Positions 26,155 to 35,425 of a stretch of DNA of 64,000 nt are shown here, piece by piece (positions within the stretch are counted from its first letter, which is position 1; the number at the start of each line of letters is the position of its first letter). The notes under the pieces were generated by a model, which was not told where the DNA came from, made no database searches, and saw only the letters and a list, made by a program, of their open reading frames with translations. The DNA comes from Streptomyces humidus (GTDB taxonomy: Bacteria; Actinomycetota; Actinomycetes; Streptomycetales; Streptomycetaceae), in contig NZ_BMTL01000018.1 in the NCBI RefSeq assembly GCF_014649655.1, positions 62,001 through 126,000 of the forward strand. Direction: 5' to 3'. Both the position numbers and the translations under genes were made by a program.

Positions 26155-26919
26155 CTACTCGACGGGCCTCTTCAGCCGCGCCACGAACTTGTACCGGTCG
26201 CCCCGGTACACCGACCGCACCCACTCCACCGGCCGGCCCGTCCTGTCCAGCGAGTGGCGGGAGAGCATCAGCATGGGCAGGCCCACGTCGGTGCCGAGCA
26301 GGCCCGCCTCACGGGGGGTGGCCAGGGACGTCTCGATGGTCTCCTCGGCCTCGGCGAGATGGACGTCGTAGACCTCGGCCAGGGCGGTGTACAGCGAGGT
26401 GTACTTGGCCAGCGACCGGCGCAGGGCCGGGAAGCGCTTCGCCGACAGATGGGTCGTCTCGATGGCCATCGGCTCGCCGTTGGCCATGCGCAGGCGCTCG
26501 ATGCGCAGCACCCGGCCGCCGGCCGTGATGTCGAGCAGAGCGGCGAGGCGGTCGTCGGCGGTGACGTAGCCGACGTCCAGCAGCTGCGACGTCGGTTCGA
26601 GTCCCTGGGCGCGCATGTCCTCGGTGTACGAGGTGAGTTGCAGCGCCTGCGACACCTTCGGCTTGGCGACGAAGGTGCCCTTGCCCTGGATGCGCTCCAG
26701 CCGGCCCTCGACCACGAGCTCCTGGAGGGCCTGACGGACGGTCGTGCGCGAGGTGTCGAACTCGGCCGCCAGGGTGCGCTCCGGCGGGACCGGAGTGCCC
26801 GGCGACTGGGTCTCGGTGATGTCGAGCAGATGCTTCTTCAGGCGGTAGTACTTGGGCACACGCGCGGTACGGACGGTCGCCCCACCCTCGTTCTCCGCAC
26901 TGCTGACGTCGGTGCTCAT
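26155..26919 (-). CDS. dasR: GntR/HutC-family global regulator DasR
   Basis: A 254-residue regulator, the same length as S. coelicolor DasR. The winged helix is at residues 20-88 (LAAEFDTSRTTVRQALQELV recognition helices, RIQGKGTFVA wing) and the UTRA effector domain follows from about 100. DasR is repressed in DNA binding by glucosamine-6-phosphate and controls chitin and GlcNAc use, development and antibiotics. ATG 26919 (MSTDVSS) is the family start. It is divergent from dasA and the shared spacer carries DasR operator matches. Confidence 0.95.
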   Translation of the reverse strand: MSTDVSSAENEGGATVRTARVPKYYRLKKHLLDITETQSPGTPVPPERTLAAEFDTSRTTVRQALQELVVEGRLERIQGKGTFVAKPKVSQALQLTSYTEDMRAQGLEPTSQLLDVGYVTADDRLAALLDITAGGRVLRIERLRMANGEPMAIETTHLSAKRFPALRRSLAKYTSLYTALAEVYDVHLAEAEETIETSLATPREAGLLGTDVGLPMLMLSRHSLDRTGRPVEWVRSVYRGDRYKFVARLKRPVE

Positions 26920-27291
26920 GGCCTGCCTTCCCGGCTGCGGGTGCCGAAACGGCCGACACACCGTCGGCCGCGGCTCAATCGTGGCACGGGCGCGGCGATG
27001 CGCGCGCCGCCGTCCCGTGATCCTTCTGTATACCGTCGCAACCTTTGCTGGTCTAGTCCACCAGGGTAAATGGTCTACCGGACCGACCGCCCTCTGGGTG
27101 GATGTTTTCGACGGCTTCTTACTTAAAGGTTCCTGCATATGTAGGTCGCATAACGGCTGGTCGGAGGGGGTTCGGCCACCCTTGACAGGCCTATTGGCCT
27201 GAGCCAAGCTCTGCGCACTGGTCTACACCATTGGTCCAGATCGAGGTCCCGGCCCGTGGGCGGGGGGTGTGGCATCCCTGAGGAGGATGGC
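26920..27291. promoter_or_regulatory. dasR-dasA divergent control region
   Basis: This 372-bp spacer contains three matches to the DasR-responsive element ACTGGTCTAGACCATT. They are GCTGGTCTAGTCCACC at 27047-27062, a weaker TGGTCTACCGGA at 27071-27082, and ACTGGTCTACACCATT at 27217-27232, which differs from consensus at one position and lies 60 bases before dasA. An AT-richer stretch around 27100-27140 is likely promoter sequence. No gene is seen. Confidence 0.88.
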
Positions 27292-28572
27292 GTGAAGCGC
27301 AAGCTGACAGCCGCGATCGGTATCGCGGGCATGATGGTCTCCATCGCGGCGTGCGGGGACGACAGCGGCAGCGGGGACTCGAAGGGCACGGACGCCAAGG
27401 AACTGACCGTCTGGCTCACCGTCGACGCGCAGAACAACTGGCCCGAGCTGGTGAAGGCCGCCGACGCCGCCGTGCAGAAGGCGCACCCCGGCGTCAGGAT
27501 CAACCACGAGTACTACGGCTGGCCGGACAAGAACGCCAAGCTCGACGCGGTCCTCGCCACCGACAAGGCCCCCGACGTGGTCGAGATGGGCAACACCGAG
27601 ATGCTCGGCTACATGGTCAAGGGCGCGTTCGCCCCCCTCGACACCGCCCGGTTCGACAACTCCTCGGCCTGGCTCGACGGCCTCAAGGCGTCGGTGAGCT
27701 ACGACGGCAAGACCTACGGCGTGCCGTACTACGCCGGCGGCCGCGTGGGCAACTGGCGCAAGGACCTCTTCGCCGCGGCCGGCGTCAAGTCCGCGCCCAG
27801 GACGTACGCGGAGCTGACCGCCGCCCTGGACAAGGTCCAGAAGAGGGAGGGCGACAAGTTCTCCGCCTGGTACCAGCCCACCCGTGACTGGTACGCGGCC
27901 ATGTCGTTCGTCTACGACGCCGGCGGCTCCATCGCCAAGGAGGAAGGCGGCCGTTGGAAGGCCGGCCTCTCCTCGCCCGAGGCGCTCAAGGGCCTGAACG
28001 AGTTCAAGACGGTCGTCGACAAGTACATGCACGGCGACAGGACCAAGGACGAGTCGGACCGCTACATCGTCTACGGCCAGGGCAGGTCCGGCATGATCTT
28101 CGGCGCGGCCTGGGAGGGCGCGACCTCCGCCGACCCGAAGAACGACAAGACCGGCAAGCTCAAGGACAACCTCGAGAACTTCGTGATGCCCGGCCCGTCC
28201 GGCAAGAACCTGCCCGTCTTCCTGGGCGGTTCCGACCTCGCCGTCCCGGTCAGGTCCCACGCGCAGGCCCTCGCCGCCGAGTGGATCAACGCCTTCACCG
28301 GCCCCGCCGGCCAGAAGGGACTGATGGCCAAGGGCAACCTGCCCAACAACAAGACCGATCTCGCGACCCTCAAGAACGACCCGAAGACGGCCGTCCCGGC
28401 CACCGCGGCCGAGTCCAGCTGGTTCGTCCCCATGGCCCCCGGCTGGGGCCACGTCGAGAAGGCCCAGGTGCTGCAGACCATGCTGCAGAGCATCGGCACC
28501 GGCAAGAAGTCGGTCGAGGCCGCCGCGAAGGACGCGGACGCCGCGATCGACAAGGTCATCAACGACAAGTGA
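27292..28572 (+). CDS. dasA: Chitobiose ABC transporter solute-binding lipoprotein DasA
   Basis: A 426-residue extracellular binding protein for N,N'-diacetylchitobiose. Residues 1-20 are a lipoprotein signal with lipobox SIAAC, and the rest is a type-1 sugar-binding fold (NTEMLGYM, PYYAGGRVGNWRKDLF). GTG 27292 is chosen because AGGAGG lies 6 bases upstream and the signal peptide follows directly. It is the first gene of dasABC; the strong DasR box in front fits its known control. A hairpin separates it from dasB. Confidence 0.95.
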   Translation: MKRKLTAAIGIAGMMVSIAACGDDSGSGDSKGTDAKELTVWLTVDAQNNWPELVKAADAAVQKAHPGVRINHEYYGWPDKNAKLDAVLATDKAPDVVEMGNTEMLGYMVKGAFAPLDTARFDNSSAWLDGLKASVSYDGKTYGVPYYAGGRVGNWRKDLFAAAGVKSAPRTYAELTAALDKVQKREGDKFSAWYQPTRDWYAAMSFVYDAGGSIAKEEGGRWKAGLSSPEALKGLNEFKTVVDKYMHGDRTKDESDRYIVYGQGRSGMIFGAAWEGATSADPKNDKTGKLKDNLENFVMPGPSGKNLPVFLGGSDLAVPVRSHAQALAAEWINAFTGPAGQKGLMAKGNLPNNKTDLATLKNDPKTAVPATAAESSWFVPMAPGWGHVEKAQVLQTMLQSIGTGKKSVEAAAKDADAAIDKVINDK

Positions 28573-28577
28573 CCTGA

Positions 28578-28610
28578 GAGCAGGGCCCCGCAGCGGGCAG
28601 GGCCCTGCTC
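28578..28610 (+). terminator. Hairpin between dasA and dasB
   Basis: A perfect 11-bp stem (28578-28588 with 28600-28610) with an 11-base loop begins six bases after the dasA stop. Placed within the operon, it probably stabilises dasA mRNA or attenuates readthrough so that the binding protein is made in excess over the permeases. Confidence 0.75.
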
Positions 28611-28646
28611 CCCGTACGACCCGAGGGACCGCTGAGGAGCGCGCGG

Positions 28647-29645
28647 ATGAGTGCCGCAGACACGACCACTGCCGAAGTGCCGCCGACGCGGCAGTCGCCA
28701 CCGCCGCCACCGGCCGGCGAGGCGGACGCCAGGAGACCCCGCGGCGGCCGCGGTCCGGGCGGGACCGCCTCCCCCTGGCTGCTCCTGGCCCCCTGTCTGC
28801 TGGTCCTCGTCCTGGTGATGGGTTATCCCCTGGCCCGGCTGGTCACCCTCTCCTTCCAGAAGTTCGGGCAGTCCCAGCTGTGGGGCTTCCAGCCGGCCGA
28901 GTCGGTGGGTTTCGGCAACTTCGCGGACGTGCTGGGCGACGCCGAGTTCTGGCGGGTCGTCCTGCGCACGATCGTGTTCGCGGCCGGCTGCGTGATCGTG
29001 ACCATGGTCCTCGGCATGCTGGTCGCGCTGCTCCTCCAGCGCGTCTCCGGCTGGGTGAAGACCCTCGTCAACATCGCGCTCGTGGCCGGCTGGGGCATGC
29101 CGGTCATCGTCGCCACCACCGTCTTCAAGTGGCTGTTCGACTCCGACTACGGGATCCTCAACGCGGTGCTGAGCCGACTGCCCGGCGTCGACCTGATCGG
29201 CCACAACTGGTTCGCGAGCGGGCCGCAGGGCCTCGCGGTGATCATGCTGCTGGTGATCTGGGGCGCGGTGCCCTTCGTGGTGATCACCCTCAGCGCCGGC
29301 CTCACCCAGGTCCCGGCCGAACTCGAGGAGGCGGCCCGCCTCGACGGCGCCGGCGCCTGGGGCGTCTTCCGGTACGTCACCCTGCCCGTCCTCAAGCCGG
29401 TCGTCGTGATGCTCACGACCCTGTCGGTCATCTGGGACATGGGCGTCTTCCCCCAGGTCTTCGTGATGCGCAACGGGCATCCGGAGGCCGAGTTCCAGCT
29501 GCTGACGACGTACTCCTACGACCGCGCGTTCGTCGTCAACGACTACGGCCAGGGTTCGGCGATCGCCCTGGTCACCGTGGTGCTGCTGCTCGGGGTGGTC
29601 GCCGTCTACATGCGTCAGATGCTGAAGATCGGAGAGGTCGAATGA
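28647..29645 (+). CDS. dasB: Chitobiose ABC transporter permease DasB
   Basis: A 332-residue MalF-type permease with a Pro-rich cytoplasmic N-terminus (about 45 residues), six membrane helices and the EAA loop EEAARLDGAGAWGVFRYVTLP, which contacts the ATPase. No ATPase gene lies here; in Streptomyces the shared ATPase MsiK encoded elsewhere serves this system. The stop overlaps dasC by four bases. Confidence 0.92.
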   Translation: MSAADTTTAEVPPTRQSPPPPPAGEADARRPRGGRGPGGTASPWLLLAPCLLVLVLVMGYPLARLVTLSFQKFGQSQLWGFQPAESVGFGNFADVLGDAEFWRVVLRTIVFAAGCVIVTMVLGMLVALLLQRVSGWVKTLVNIALVAGWGMPVIVATTVFKWLFDSDYGILNAVLSRLPGVDLIGHNWFASGPQGLAVIMLLVIWGAVPFVVITLSAGLTQVPAELEEAARLDGAGAWGVFRYVTLPVLKPVVVMLTTLSVIWDMGVFPQVFVMRNGHPEAEFQLLTTYSYDRAFVVNDYGQGSAIALVTVVLLLGVVAVYMRQMLKIGEVE

Positions 29646-30526
29646 GCGCCATCGCCTCCGGGGCGAACCCGGCCGGAGACCGGCCCCGGCCCCGACTCCG
29701 GCCCCGGCGCCGGAAGTCCAAGGCCGGCTGGAACCTCCTCGGCCTGTTCGTCTTCGCCGTGGCGGGATTCCCCGTCTACTGGATGCTCAACACGGCGTTC
29801 AAGCCGGCGAAGGACGCCATCGACCCCGACCCGAGCCTGCTGCCGACGGGCCTCACCCTGTCCAACTTCAGCCGCGCGCTGCACATCGCCGACTTCTGGG
29901 GACCGGTGGGCCGCAGCCTGACCGTCTCCCTGGCGGTCGTCGCGATCGGCGTCGTCGTCGGCCTGCTGGCCGCCCTCGCCATCTCCCGGTTCGCCTTCCG
30001 CGGCCGCAGGATCGTGATCGTCGGCATCCTGGCCGTCCAGATGATCCCGCTCGTCGCCATGATCATCCCGGTCTTCCTGCTGCTCAACGACCTGGGCCAG
30101 TACGACAGGCTCTCCGGCCTGATCCTCACGTACCTGACCTTCATCCTCCCCTTCACGGTGTGGACGCTGCGCGGGTTCATCGTCAACATCCCGAAGGAGC
30201 TGGAGGAGGCCGCGATGGTGGACGGCTGCAGCCGCACCGGGGCCTTCGTCCGCGTCGTCTTCCCGCTGCTGGCCCCCGGCATGGTCGCCACCTCGGTCTA
30301 CGGCTTCATCCAGGCCTGGAACGAGTACCTGTACGCCCTGATGCTGCTCAGCCAGAAGAACCAGACCGCGACCGTCTGGCTCAGCAACTTCTCCACCAAG
30401 CACGGCACCGAGTACGCCCCGATGATGGCCGGCGCCACGATGATGGCCGTACCGATCGTCGCCCTGTTCCTGCTCGTCCAGCGCAAGATGGCCGCGGGGC
30501 TGACCGCGGGCGCCGTGAAGGGATGA
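29642..30526 (+). CDS. dasC: Chitobiose ABC transporter permease DasC
   Basis: A 294-residue MalG-type permease. After a basic N-terminus (PRRRKSKAG) there are six membrane helices and the EAA loop LEEAAMVDGCSRTGAFVRVVFP. Start ATG 29642 sits in the dasB stop (ATGA) and its own stop overlaps the dasD start in the same way, so dasB, dasC and dasD are tightly coupled. Confidence 0.92.
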   Translation: MSAIASGANPAGDRPRPRLRPRRRKSKAGWNLLGLFVFAVAGFPVYWMLNTAFKPAKDAIDPDPSLLPTGLTLSNFSRALHIADFWGPVGRSLTVSLAVVAIGVVVGLLAALAISRFAFRGRRIVIVGILAVQMIPLVAMIIPVFLLLNDLGQYDRLSGLILTYLTFILPFTVWTLRGFIVNIPKELEEAAMVDGCSRTGAFVRVVFPLLAPGMVATSVYGFIQAWNEYLYALMLLSQKNQTATVWLSNFSTKHGTEYAPMMAGATMMAVPIVALFLLVQRKMAAGLTAGAVKG

Positions 30527-32040
30527 CGCCCCCGATGACGACGATCGCCGACGGCGCCGGCACACTCACCCGCGACGCCCTGACGGTCCTGCAACCCGGC
30601 TTCCCCGGCACCACCGCCCCCGACTGGCTGCTGCGCCGGCTCGGCGAGGGCCTGGCGTCGGTGGGACTGTTCGGCAGGAACATCGCATCGCCCGAACAAC
30701 TCGCCGCGCTGACCGCCCAGTTGCGCACCGAGCGGGACGACGTCCTGGTCGCGGTCGACGAGGAGGGGGGAGACGTCACGCGCCTGGAGGTGCGCACCGG
30801 CTCCAGCTTCCCCGGCAACCACGCCCTGGGCGCGGTGGACGACGTCTCGCTCACCCTGGAGGTCGCCGCCGAGCTGGGCCGGCGTCTCGCCGAGAGCGGC
30901 GTCAACCTCAACTGGGCGCCCTCCGCCGACGTCAACTCCAACCCGGCGAACCCGGTGATCGGCGTCCGCTCCTTCGGCGCCGCCCCCGGCCTGGTCGCCC
31001 GGCACACCGCCGCCTACGTCACCGGCCTGCAGTCGGCGGGCGTGGCGGCCTGCACCAAGCACTTCCCCGGCCACGGGGACACCGCCGTCGACTCCCACCA
31101 CGCGCTCCCGCGCATCGACGCCGGCCCGGCCGTCCTGACCGAGCGCGAGCTGACCCCGTTCCGCGCGGCCATCGCCGCCGGCACCCGTGCCGTGATGAGC
31201 GCGCACATCCTGGTCCCGGCCCTGGACCCGGCCCGCCCGGCGACCCTCTCGCCCCGCATCCTCACCGAGCTCCTGCGCGACGAGCTCGGCTACGACGGCC
31301 TGATCGTCACCGACGGCATGGAGATGCGGGCGGTCGCGGCGACCTACGGCATCGAGCGCGGCAGCGTCCTCGCGATCGCCGCCGGCGCGGACGCCATCTG
31401 CGTGGGCGGCGGCCTCGCGGACGACGACACCGTGCGCCGGCTGCGCGACGCGCTGGTCACCGCCGTCCGCTCGGGCGAGCTGCCCGAGGAGCGCCTCGCG
31501 GACGCGGCGGAACGGGTCCGGACACTGGCGCGCTGGACGGCGGCGGGCCGCGGGCGGACGCCGGCCCCCGCAGGTGCGGCCGTGCGCGCCGACGTCGGCC
31601 TGATCGCGGCCCGCCGCGCCCTGCGGCTCACCGGCGGCGAGGTCTTCACGCCGCTCGTCGCCCCCCCGTTCGTCGCCTCGCTCACCCCCGTCACGAACAT
31701 CGCCGTCGGCGACGAGACCCCGTGGGGCGTGGCCGCGGAACTGCTCCGGCTGCTGCCGGGCACGCGGACGGACGGCTTCACGGGCGCGGACGCCGGGCAC
31801 GCGGCGCTGGCCGCGGCGGGGGAGCGGCGGATCGTCGCCGTGGTCCGCGACGAGCACCGGCACGCGTGGATGGCGGAGGCCCTCGACGTCCTCCTGGCGG
31901 CCCGCCCGGACACCGTCGTCGTCGAGATGGGCGTCCCCCAGGCCCCGCCCCGGGGCGCTCTGCACATCGCCACCCACGGAGCGGCCCGGGTCTGCGGCCG
32001 CGCGGCGGCGGAGGTCCTCGCGGCCGGCCCGCACGGCTGA
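30523..32040 (+). CDS. dasD: GH3 beta-N-acetylglucosaminidase DasD
   Basis: A 505-residue GH3 enzyme that splits imported chitobiose into GlcNAc. The GH3 N-acetylglucosaminidase signature KHFPGHGDTAVDSHHALP (catalytic Asp-His) and the nucleophile loop IVTDGMEM are present, followed by a C-terminal domain of about 150 residues. No signal peptide is seen, consistent with a cytoplasmic place in the import route. The very long antisense frame (1565 residues) across this region is not a gene. Confidence 0.92.
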   Translation: MTPPMTTIADGAGTLTRDALTVLQPGFPGTTAPDWLLRRLGEGLASVGLFGRNIASPEQLAALTAQLRTERDDVLVAVDEEGGDVTRLEVRTGSSFPGNHALGAVDDVSLTLEVAAELGRRLAESGVNLNWAPSADVNSNPANPVIGVRSFGAAPGLVARHTAAYVTGLQSAGVAACTKHFPGHGDTAVDSHHALPRIDAGPAVLTERELTPFRAAIAAGTRAVMSAHILVPALDPARPATLSPRILTELLRDELGYDGLIVTDGMEMRAVAATYGIERGSVLAIAAGADAICVGGGLADDDTVRRLRDALVTAVRSGELPEERLADAAERVRTLARWTAAGRGRTPAPAGAAVRADVGLIAARRALRLTGGEVFTPLVAPPFVASLTPVTNIAVGDETPWGVAAELLRLLPGTRTDGFTGADAGHAALAAAGERRIVAVVRDEHRHAWMAEALDVLLAARPDTVVVEMGVPQAPPRGALHIATHGAARVCGRAAAEVLAAGPHG

Positions 32041-32047
32041 GCGCCAT

Positions 32048-32097
32048 GACGCCGAAGGCGCCCGGCCCCAGGAGAGGGGCCGGGCGCCTTCGGCGTC
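32048..32097. terminator. Bidirectional terminator between dasD and nagB
   Basis: A perfect 22-bp stem (32048-32069 with 32076-32097) closes a six-base AGGAGA loop between the two convergent stops, so it can end both transcripts. Confidence 0.92.
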
Positions 32098-32114
32098 GTG
32101 CGGGGAGGCCGCCC

Positions 32115-32900
32115 TCAGATGCCCTGCCACCGCGGCTTGCCCGCGAACGTGTACCGGAAGTACTCCGCGAGCTTCAGCTTGGAGGCGGCGGCCTCGTCGA
32201 CGACGACGGTCGCGTGCGGGTGCAGCTGCAGCGCGGAGGCCGGGCACACCGCGGCGACCGGTCCCTCGACGGTGGCCGCGACGGCGTCCGCCTTGCCCTC
32301 CCCGGTGGCCAGCAGGACCAGGTGGCGCGCCTCCAGGATCGTCCCGATGCCCTGGGTGATGACGTGGTGGGGGACCTGATCGACGTCGCCGTCGAAGAAG
32401 CGCGCGTTGTCCGCCCGGGTCTGCTCGGTCAGCGTCTTGATCCGGGTGCGCGAGGCGAGCGACGAGCACGGCTCGTTGAACCCGATGTGCCCGTCGGTGC
32501 CGATCCCGAGCAGCTGGACGTCCACACCGCCGGCCGCGGCGAGCGCGCGGTCGTACTCCTCGCAGGCCGCCTGCACGTCGTCCGCCGCGCCGTCCGGACC
32601 GAGGAAGGCCTCCATGCCGACGCCCAGCGGCTCCAGCACCTCCCGCCGCAGCACCGAGCGGTAGGACTGGGGGTGGTCGGCGGGCAGGCCCACGTACTCG
32701 TCGAGCTGCGCTATCCGCGCCCGCCCGGTGTCCACGGCGCCGGAGCGGACCTTGGCCGCCAGTGCCTCGTAGACAGGCAGCGGGGTGGAGCCGGTGGCCA
32801 CGCCGAGCAGGGCGTCCGGCTTGCGTCGCAGGAGCTGTGCCATGGCCTCGGCGATGAGTTCGCCGCCCGACCTGGCGTCCGGAACGATGACAACTTCCAC
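32115..32900 (-). CDS. nagB: Glucosamine-6-phosphate deaminase
   Basis: A 261-residue enzyme turning glucosamine-6-phosphate into fructose-6-phosphate and ammonia, the last step of GlcNAc use. Motifs: GVATGSTPLPVYEAL (phosphate loop), LDEYVGL (catalytic Asp) and GIGTDGHIGFNEP. The start is GTG 32900. Its substrate is also the DasR effector. A DasR box lies 27-42 bases upstream. Confidence 0.95.
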   Translation of the reverse strand: MEVVIVPDARSGGELIAEAMAQLLRRKPDALLGVATGSTPLPVYEALAAKVRSGAVDTGRARIAQLDEYVGLPADHPQSYRSVLRREVLEPLGVGMEAFLGPDGAADDVQAACEEYDRALAAAGGVDVQLLGIGTDGHIGFNEPCSSLASRTRIKTLTEQTRADNARFFDGDVDQVPHHVITQGIGTILEARHLVLLATGEGKADAVAATVEGPVAAVCPASALQLHPHATVVVDEAAASKLKLAEYFRYTFAGKPRWQGI

Positions 32901-33432
32901 GCTGGCCCGCCGTTCTCATAAGCGTGTGTGGTTTAGACCAATCTTTGGGGGTCAAATCTAACAGAGTCGGATGTCCCGGCCCAGGCGGGAGGGGGTCCGG
33001 GATCCCTGCGGCGGGCCGCCGACCGCTCTCGGCGGCGGCCGGGTCCCGGAAATTGCCCTCGCCATGTGGCCCCGCGCGGGAACCCGTACAGGCTAGGCTG
33101 CGTTGTGGATGACAGGACGTCCCGAATACCACAACAACCAACAAGCTCCGACGCATGGACACGCCTAGTGGTCTAGTCCACAATGGCGGGGGCGAGCGAC
33201 ACGGCCCAGCGACACACTGAGCCTCCGTCTTCCCCGCACAGGAAGGCGGACCGAGGATCCGGGCTCTCTGCCCTGACTGCCCCGGCTCCTCACCTTCGGT
33301 CGACGGGACCGCACACCCCGCGGCCGGATACAGCTCCGGGCTGCGGTGCCGGGAGGGTTGAGGGTCCCTCCCAGGCGCCGCGGCCCGCGGGTGTTTCCCG
33401 CCCCGCCCATACCCCCGGGTACGCTCGCAGAC
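32901..33432. promoter_or_regulatory. nagB to histidine-kinase spacer with two DasR boxes
   Basis: This 532-bp stretch has no supported gene. TGTGGTTTAGACCAAT (32927-32942) is a DasR box placed to control nagB. A second, AGTGGTCTAGTCCACA (33167-33182), lies 250 bases before the kinase gene and about 70 bases downstream of a possible plus-strand -10 (TAGGCT, 33094-33099). An ATG at 33183 opens a frame with no recognisable protein. The arrangement suggests that the second box may block a transcript running toward the kinase. Confidence 0.8.
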
Positions 33433-34908
33433 GTGCCCTCCATGAACGAACTCGTACGCCAGCACACCGCACTCGACGACTCCGACCTCGAGTGGCTGCA
33501 TCTGCTGGTCTCGGAGTGGCAGCTGCTCTCCGACCTCTCCTTCGCCGACCTGGTCCTGTGGGTCCCCACCCGTGACGGCGCCCGCTACGTCTCCGTCGCG
33601 CAGATGCGGCCCAACACCGGCCCCACCTCCTACCAGGACGACATGGTCGGCCATCTCGTCCCCCGCGGCCGCCGCCCCCTGCTGGACGCCGCCCTGGACG
33701 AGGGCCGGATCGTGCGCGAGGGCGACCCGGAGTGGCGCGAGGAGGTCCCGGTCCGGGTCGAGTCCATCCCCGTCCGTCGCGACGGCCGCGTGCTGGGCGT
33801 GATCGCCCGCAACACCAACCTGCTCACGGTGCGCACCCCGAGCCGGCTGGAGCTCACCTATCTGCAGAGCGCGTCCGACCTCGCGCAGATGATCGCGGCC
33901 GGGTCCTTCCCGTTCCCCGACCAGCAGATGGACATGGACGCGGCCCCGCGCGTGGGCGACGGCCTGATCCGCGTCGACGCCGACGCGGTCGTCCAGTACG
34001 CCTCCCCGAACGCGCTGTCCGCCTTCCACCGCATGGGCCTCGCCTCCGACCTGGTGGGCCAGCACCTCGGCCTGACCACCGCCGAACTGGCCCCGACCCG
34101 CGGCCCGGTGGACGAGGCGCTCGCCAAGGTCGCCAGCGGCTGGGCGCCCCGCGAGTTCGAGATCGAGGCCCGCGACGGGGTCATCCAGTTCCGCACGATC
34201 CCGCTCAAGCCGAAGGGCACCCGCATCGGCGCGCTCGTCCTGTTGCGCGACGTGACCGAACTGCGCCGCCGAGAGCGCGAATTGATCACCAAGGACGCGA
34301 CCATCCGGGAGATCCATCACCGGGTCAAGAACAACCTCCAGACGGTGGCGGCCCTGTTGCGGCTCCAGGCCCGGCGCATCGAGTCCGAGCGCGGCCGGGA
34401 GGCCCTCGAAGAGGCCGTCCGCCGGGTCGGCTCGATCGCCATCGTGCACGAGACGCTGTCCCAGAACCTGGACGAGCGGGTGGAGTTCGACGAGATCGCC
34501 GACCGCGTGCTGGCGATGGTCGCGGAGATCTCGCCGGGCAAGGTCGCCGGCCGGCGCAGCGGACGCTTCGGCATCCTGGACGCCGAGGTCGCCACACCGC
34601 TGTCCATGGTCCTCACCGAGATCCTGCAGAACGCCCTGGAGCACGGCTTCGCCGAGGGCGAGACGGGAACCGTCGAGGTCTCGGCGGTCCGCGGGGGCAC
34701 CAGCAAGGAGGCCCGTCTGCTGGTCACCGTTCAGGACGACGGCGTCGGCCTGCCCGTCGGCTTCGACCCGCACACTTCGGGCAACCTCGGCCTGCAGATC
34801 GTGCGGACGCTGGTGGAGGGCGAGTTGAGCGGGACCTTCGACATGGTCCCGGCCCCGGAGCGCGGGACGCGGGTGATCCTGGACATTCCGGTGCGCTCGC
34901 AGAAGTAG
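33433..34908 (+). CDS. Cytosolic sensor histidine kinase, PdtaS-like (HisKA_2)
   Basis: A 491-residue soluble kinase. A GAF-like domain (about 1-150) and a PAS domain (about 170-285) precede the HisKA_2 dimerisation segment IHHRVKNNLQTVAALLRLQARR with the phospho-acceptor histidine, then a HATPase_c domain (EILQNALEHGF N-box, DDGVGLP). This layout matches mycobacterial PdtaS, which pairs with the antiterminator regulator PdtaR; no regulator gene is adjacent. GTG 33433 is 7 bases after a TACGCT -10-like element, suggesting a leaderless mRNA; ATG 33442 is the alternative. Confidence 0.88.
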   Translation: MPSMNELVRQHTALDDSDLEWLHLLVSEWQLLSDLSFADLVLWVPTRDGARYVSVAQMRPNTGPTSYQDDMVGHLVPRGRRPLLDAALDEGRIVREGDPEWREEVPVRVESIPVRRDGRVLGVIARNTNLLTVRTPSRLELTYLQSASDLAQMIAAGSFPFPDQQMDMDAAPRVGDGLIRVDADAVVQYASPNALSAFHRMGLASDLVGQHLGLTTAELAPTRGPVDEALAKVASGWAPREFEIEARDGVIQFRTIPLKPKGTRIGALVLLRDVTELRRRERELITKDATIREIHHRVKNNLQTVAALLRLQARRIESERGREALEEAVRRVGSIAIVHETLSQNLDERVEFDEIADRVLAMVAEISPGKVAGRRSGRFGILDAEVATPLSMVLTEILQNALEHGFAEGETGTVEVSAVRGGTSKEARLLVTVQDDGVGLPVGFDPHTSGNLGLQIVRTLVEGELSGTFDMVPAPERGTRVILDIPVRSQK

Positions 34909-34997
34909 CCCCTGGGACGGCGCCGCGCGGGCGGCGCGGCCCGCGCGGTGAGACCGGCGCGGTGAGACGGCCGCGGGGGCGAGCGCGCACAGCAAGA

Positions 34998-35026
34998 AGC
35001 CCCGGACCGTTCAGGGGTCCGGGGCT
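34998..35026. terminator. Terminator between the kinase gene and wblE
   Basis: A perfect 11-bp stem (34998-35008 with 35016-35026) has a seven-base loop GTTCAGG. It is placed between convergent genes and can serve both. Confidence 0.88.
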
Positions 35027-35167
35027 CGAATGCTCGTTGCCAGCTTGTGCTGCGCATCGGGGGTACTGCGCGCTGCGGCTCGGGGGCGGGAGAAGCGTAC
35101 TCGCTGTCAGGGAGTAATGCCGACAGGCACACGCGCCGCCAAGCTCAGGCTTGCGGGGCGGGTCTTG

Positions 35168-35425
35168 TCAGGCGGAGGCCTGACGGGCCCGGTTGCGGGC
35201 GGCGCGGCGCTTCATCGCACGACGCTCGTCCTCGCTGAGGCCACCCCAGACGCCGGAGTCCTGGCCGGACTCGAGCGCCCACTGCAGACACTGATCCATA
35301 ACGGGGCAGCGACGGCAGACGGCCTTGGCTTCCTCGATCTGCAGCAGCGCAGGACCGGTGTTGCCGATGGGGAAGAAGAGCTCGGGGTCTTCCTCGCGGC
35401 AAACGGCGTTGTGACGCCAGTCCAT
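35168..35425 (-). CDS. wblE: WhiB-like iron-sulfur transcription factor WblE
   Basis: An 85-residue Wbl protein, the ortholog type of mycobacterial WhiB1. The four Fe-S cysteines are C9, C37, C40 and C46 (VCRRCPVMDQC), followed by the GVWGG turn and a basic C-terminal tail (RRAMKRRAARNRAR). Wbl proteins of this class bind region 4 of the principal sigma factor. ATG 35425 follows AAGGAGA. A Crp-like palindrome lies 44 bases upstream. Confidence 0.94.
   Translation of the reverse strand: MDWRHNAVCREEDPELFFPIGNTGPALLQIEEAKAVCRRCPVMDQCLQWALESGQDSGVWGGLSEDERRAMKRRAARNRARQASA

Noticed and set aside
33183..33575. Frame starting just after a DasR box
   Set aside because: It has no recognisable motif, a Pro/Arg-rich composition, and runs into the kinase gene out of frame.
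30298..34995. 1565-codon open frame on the minus strand
   Set aside because: It runs antisense through dasD and the kinase and through nagB in a wrong frame; its composition is the Gly/Arg/Ala-rich pattern of GC-rich shadow frames and no domain is seen.
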